Shown in pieces: positions 6,319-8,566 of a DNA stretch of 8,566 bases. This stretch comes from CAYOOT01 sp964405665 (GTDB lineage Bacteria; Bdellovibrionota_C; UBA2361; SZUA-149; CAZDWZ01): NCBI GenBank assembly GCA_964405665.1, contig CAYOOT010000100.1:1-8566 (forward strand), given 5' to 3'. The position numbers and the translations under genes were made by a program. A model generated the notes under the pieces. The model did not search any database and was not told where the DNA came from. It worked only from the letters and a program-made list of their open reading frames with translations. Positions within the stretch are counted from its first letter, which is position 1. Each line of letters starts with the position of its first letter.

Positions 6319-6324
6319 CCTGTG

Positions 6325-7110
6325 TTACCCTAACCTAATACTAATCGGACAATGATCCGACCCAGAAATCTCTGGAAATATTTTTGCCTCTTTTATCTTT
6401 GGCCCCAACTTTTTACTAACAAAGAAATAATCAATTCTCCATCCTAAGTTTTTTGCCCGTGAATTTGCCCGCTGTGACCACCAAGTATACTGATTTTTAA
6501 TATTCCCATTAATCTCCCGATAACAATCAATGAACCCATGCTCTGAAAACTGATCCATCCATTTTCTTTCCTCCGGCAAAAATCCGGTGAGCATTCTTTT
6601 TGTGGCAATTTCCGGGTGATGAATATCAATTTCTTTGTGACAGATATTATAGTCTCCACAAATTATTAATTGATCTTGTATTTTAGCAGGAAGTGCTTTT
6701 ATGTGTTCAAAAAAAGCATCCAGGAATTTATATTTAAACTTTTGTCTTTCTTCGCCGCTTGTTCCAGAAGGAAAGTAAGTATTATAAAGAGTGAAATTTT
6801 TATGTTTTAAGATTAAAAATCTTCCTTCCTGATCAAAATGTTTAATCCCAATTTCTTTGGCCTGAACCTTAATTTCTTTTTGAATGTTTTTATGAATTAA
6901 AACAGCAACTCCGGAATAGCCTTTTTTATGTGTAGCCGATGATTCCCAAAGCTGATAACCCTCAAATTCAGCCAGATCCTTAAACTGCTCACTAATCATT
7001 TTGGTCTCTTGCAGGCAGATAATATCCGGCTGATGTTTAGAAAGAAAACCGGCAAAGTCTTTCTTGATTACCGAGCGCAGGCCGTTAACGTTCCAAGAGT
7101 AGAGTTTCAT
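6325..7110 (-). CDS. xthA: Exodeoxyribonuclease III (AP endonuclease, ExoIII family)
   Basis: This DNA repair enzyme cuts at abasic sites and removes 3' blocking groups in base excision repair; relatives also have 3'-5' exonuclease activity. It has 261 residues, close to E. coli ExoIII (268). The exonuclease-endonuclease-phosphatase fold motifs are all present: WNVNG (N7), LQETK (E35, metal ligand), YNTYFP (Y109), GDYNICH (D153, N155), WRIDYFF (D227) and SDHCP (D252, H253, the catalytic pair). The KKGYSGVAV stretch at 62-70 is also typical. The start codon has AAGG on the minus strand (7120-7123) at 9-nt spacing. The upstream gene ends 29 nt before it, so the two may share a transcript. No terminator with a T-tract follows; dispersed repeats begin right after the stop codon. 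Some relatives are annotated exoA or xth, so the symbol is less sure than the function. Confidence 0.95.
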   Translation of the reverse strand: MKLYSWNVNGLRSVIKKDFAGFLSKHQPDIICLQETKMISEQFKDLAEFEGYQLWESSATHKKGYSGVAVLIHKNIQKEIKVQAKEIGIKHFDQEGRFLILKHKNFTLYNTYFPSGTSGEERQKFKYKFLDAFFEHIKALPAKIQDQLIICGDYNICHKEIDIHHPEIATKRMLTGFLPEERKWMDQFSEHGFIDCYREINGNIKNQYTWWSQRANSRAKNLGWRIDYFFVSKKLGPKIKEAKIFPEISGSDHCPISIRLG

Positions 7111-7119
7111 TTATTTAAA

Positions 7120-7123
7120 CCTT
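7120..7123 (-). promoter_or_regulatory. Ribosome binding site of the exonuclease III gene
   Basis: AAGG on the minus strand lies 9 nt before the ATG at 7110. This is the clearest Shine-Dalgarno signal among the genes whose starts are visible here. It sits in the 29-nt gap after the upstream gene and supports ATG 7110. Confidence 0.55.
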
Positions 7124-7139
7124 GACACTCCAGAACCTA

Positions 7140-8566
7140 CTATTTAATTTTCACATTATCAAGATGCGTACTGCCCACTTGAAAGATAAGCTTATTTTCA
7201 TTTTCTGCAATTACGCAAAGCCTCAAAAGACTATTGTTAACTAAAGTTCGTAATGCTTTTAAAGGATTTCCAACAAGAGCACTTGGTGCTGGAAAAGGTT
7301 TCTCTTGATCTCTATCATTGTATTCAAAAGCATTAAAAACCAACATAGTACTTAATCCCTCGTCATCACCGGCTTTGCGTACGGAACTCACTTTTAATTT
7401 CGGTAATTGATCCTTATTTTTAATCCTGCCTGCTTCCGTAAATGCCTTAGAATCTTGAGTGATCGATCTAGACCAATTATCATTATTGACTCTGGCAGAA
7501 AAGAACGGGGCGGCAGTACCATAGGCAGTAGCCCAATTTGGAATATTAAGCTCAAAAGTTCCAGTGGTATTATTCAAATCTAAAAATCTTAATTCAAAAA
7601 CTGCTTCAGTGTCATCTTCTAGTGGTAAAATTAAAGAAACTTTTTGCCCAACACTTATCTCAAACTGTTTAAATTGATCAAACGCTCTTAATCTCCATTC
7701 TTCCAAACATCCTTCTCGAATAACCGGAATATGTTCGGGGAAACGTCTGAGAATATTTGAAGCAAGGACTAAACCTTTCTCGATAACTCTAATTCCTTGA
7801 TTGAAATTGCTTACATTCTCAAAGCCAGTTCCTTCATTAATATTTCTTTTTATAGAAGTATCCAAATGAGTACCTAATATTTCGCTAGTAGTTTCTTCTC
7901 CTTCACTAATTTGTTTTTTGATTTCTTCCGAATCGCTAGTTCGTAATCTTAGCGCTTCATCTAGCGTCTCAGCATAAGCCTCCAATTCATTCAAAGAACG
8001 TTCAGCTACATTGATTAACAATTCTGTTTTTCTTTCATTGCTTTCTTGGCTTTGCATGAAAGTAATTTCATTAGGATAAAAGCCCATCTTTTCTAAGGTT
8101 TCTGGATCTAATTCTATTCCTTCGCTTATTTCAAGTGCTATTCTATCAAAGTTCTCATTGATAACTTTAGTTGTAGAGATGTTATTTGCGACTAAGGCTA
8201 AGGTTCTTGCTTGAGTAATAGTATTTTCTATCTCAGTTCGAAGAGAAGAAAGCGCATCTTCTTCTTTGGTTGCTTCGATAAAGGTTCTTAATTGTTTTTC
8301 AAGACTACGAAGAGTGCGAGGAAGATGTTCTAGAGGAGTTCCTGCAATCACCTGTTGCGCCTGAGACCAAAATCTTTTAGCACTTTCACTAATAGCATCT
8401 TGCATTACAGAACTCTCTCCACCAACAGCTTTTTTAAAGTCTATTGCAGATCTTATATTTGCAATAAAAATTCCTAAGACGTCTACCGACATACTGAATC
8501 CTATAGTGTCGATCTCCTGCATCTTACTTTGAATAAGCAGAAGCTTCCCTTGAGTTTCTTTAATCT
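7140..8566 (-). CDS. Unrecognised helical protein (5' partial at right edge)
   Basis: I do not recognise this protein. From the ATG at 8522 it has 460 residues. The frame stays open for 14 more codons to the window edge and that ATG has no ribosome binding site, so the gene probably starts outside the window. Residues about 40-260 are rich in Glu, Lys, Leu and Ser and look almost wholly helical, with coiled-coil-like stretches near 65-115 and 160-215. From about 280 the composition changes to alternating hydrophobic and polar residues, suggesting a beta-rich domain (for example 288-328 and 388-400). It has one or two cysteines, no signal peptide or membrane segment in the visible part, and no catalytic motif that I can see. 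The shape suggests a cytoplasmic scaffold or structural protein, which is only a guess. It ends 29 nt before exonuclease III. Codon and base composition resemble the neighbours. Confidence 0.75.
   Translation of the reverse strand, partial: IKETQGKLLLIQSKMQEIDTIGFSMSVDVLGIFIANIRSAIDFKKAVGGESSVMQDAISESAKRFWSQAQQVIAGTPLEHLPRTLRSLEKQLRTFIEATKEEDALSSLRTEIENTITQARTLALVANNISTTKVINENFDRIALEISEGIELDPETLEKMGFYPNEITFMQSQESNERKTELLINVAERSLNELEAYAETLDEALRLRTSDSEEIKKQISEGEETTSEILGTHLDTSIKRNINEGTGFENVSNFNQGIRVIEKGLVLASNILRRFPEHIPVIREGCLEEWRLRAFDQFKQFEISVGQKVSLILPLEDDTEAVFELRFLDLNNTTGTFELNIPNWATAYGTAAPFFSARVNNDNWSRSITQDSKAFTEAGRIKNKDQLPKLKVSSVRKAGDDEGLSTMLVFNAFEYNDRDQEKPFPAPSALVGNPLKALRTLVNNSLLRLCVIAENENKLIFQVGSTHLDNVKIK

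Overview
The window is an AT-rich stretch of bacterial chromosome. It has six protein genes and unusually repeat-rich intergenic gaps. A lipobox lipoprotein and a class A penicillin-binding protein fit a didermic (Gram-negative-type) bacterium. The phylum cannot be fixed from the sequence. There is no sign of phage, plasmid, CRISPR or tRNA/rRNA genes.

Plus-strand left half: the 3' part of a class A penicillin-binding protein (1-1877, open at the left edge) is followed by a GTAG-headed paired inverted repeat (1894-1972). Next is an SPC-type P1B metal-exporting ATPase (1990-3891), then a GGAG-headed paired inverted repeat (3938-4033) nested inside a second, weaker inverted repeat. An exported lipoprotein follows, carrying what looks like a catalytically degenerate staphylococcal-nuclease-like domain (4110-5036), closed by a strong intrinsic terminator (5069-5102). 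A deoxyhypusine-synthase-like gene (5157-6149) ends this block.

Minus-strand right half: an unrecognised helical protein open at the right edge (7140-8566) lies 29 nt upstream of an exonuclease III gene (6325-7110). These two may be co-transcribed. They converge on the deoxyhypusine-synthase-like gene. The 175-nt convergent gap is nearly all repeat: a second copy of the GGAG-headed element (6172-6270) and a short palindromic repeat of another family (6279-6318).

The genes do not form one obvious pathway: cell-wall synthesis, metal efflux, a surface lipoprotein, polyamine-type chemistry and DNA repair. The most distinctive signal is in the gaps. Two different families of paired REP-type hairpins have the architecture of REPINs, which implies a REP-associated (RAYT-type) transposase elsewhere in the genome. 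The lipoprotein, the deoxyhypusine-synthase-like protein and the right-edge protein are the coding regions with the least certain function.
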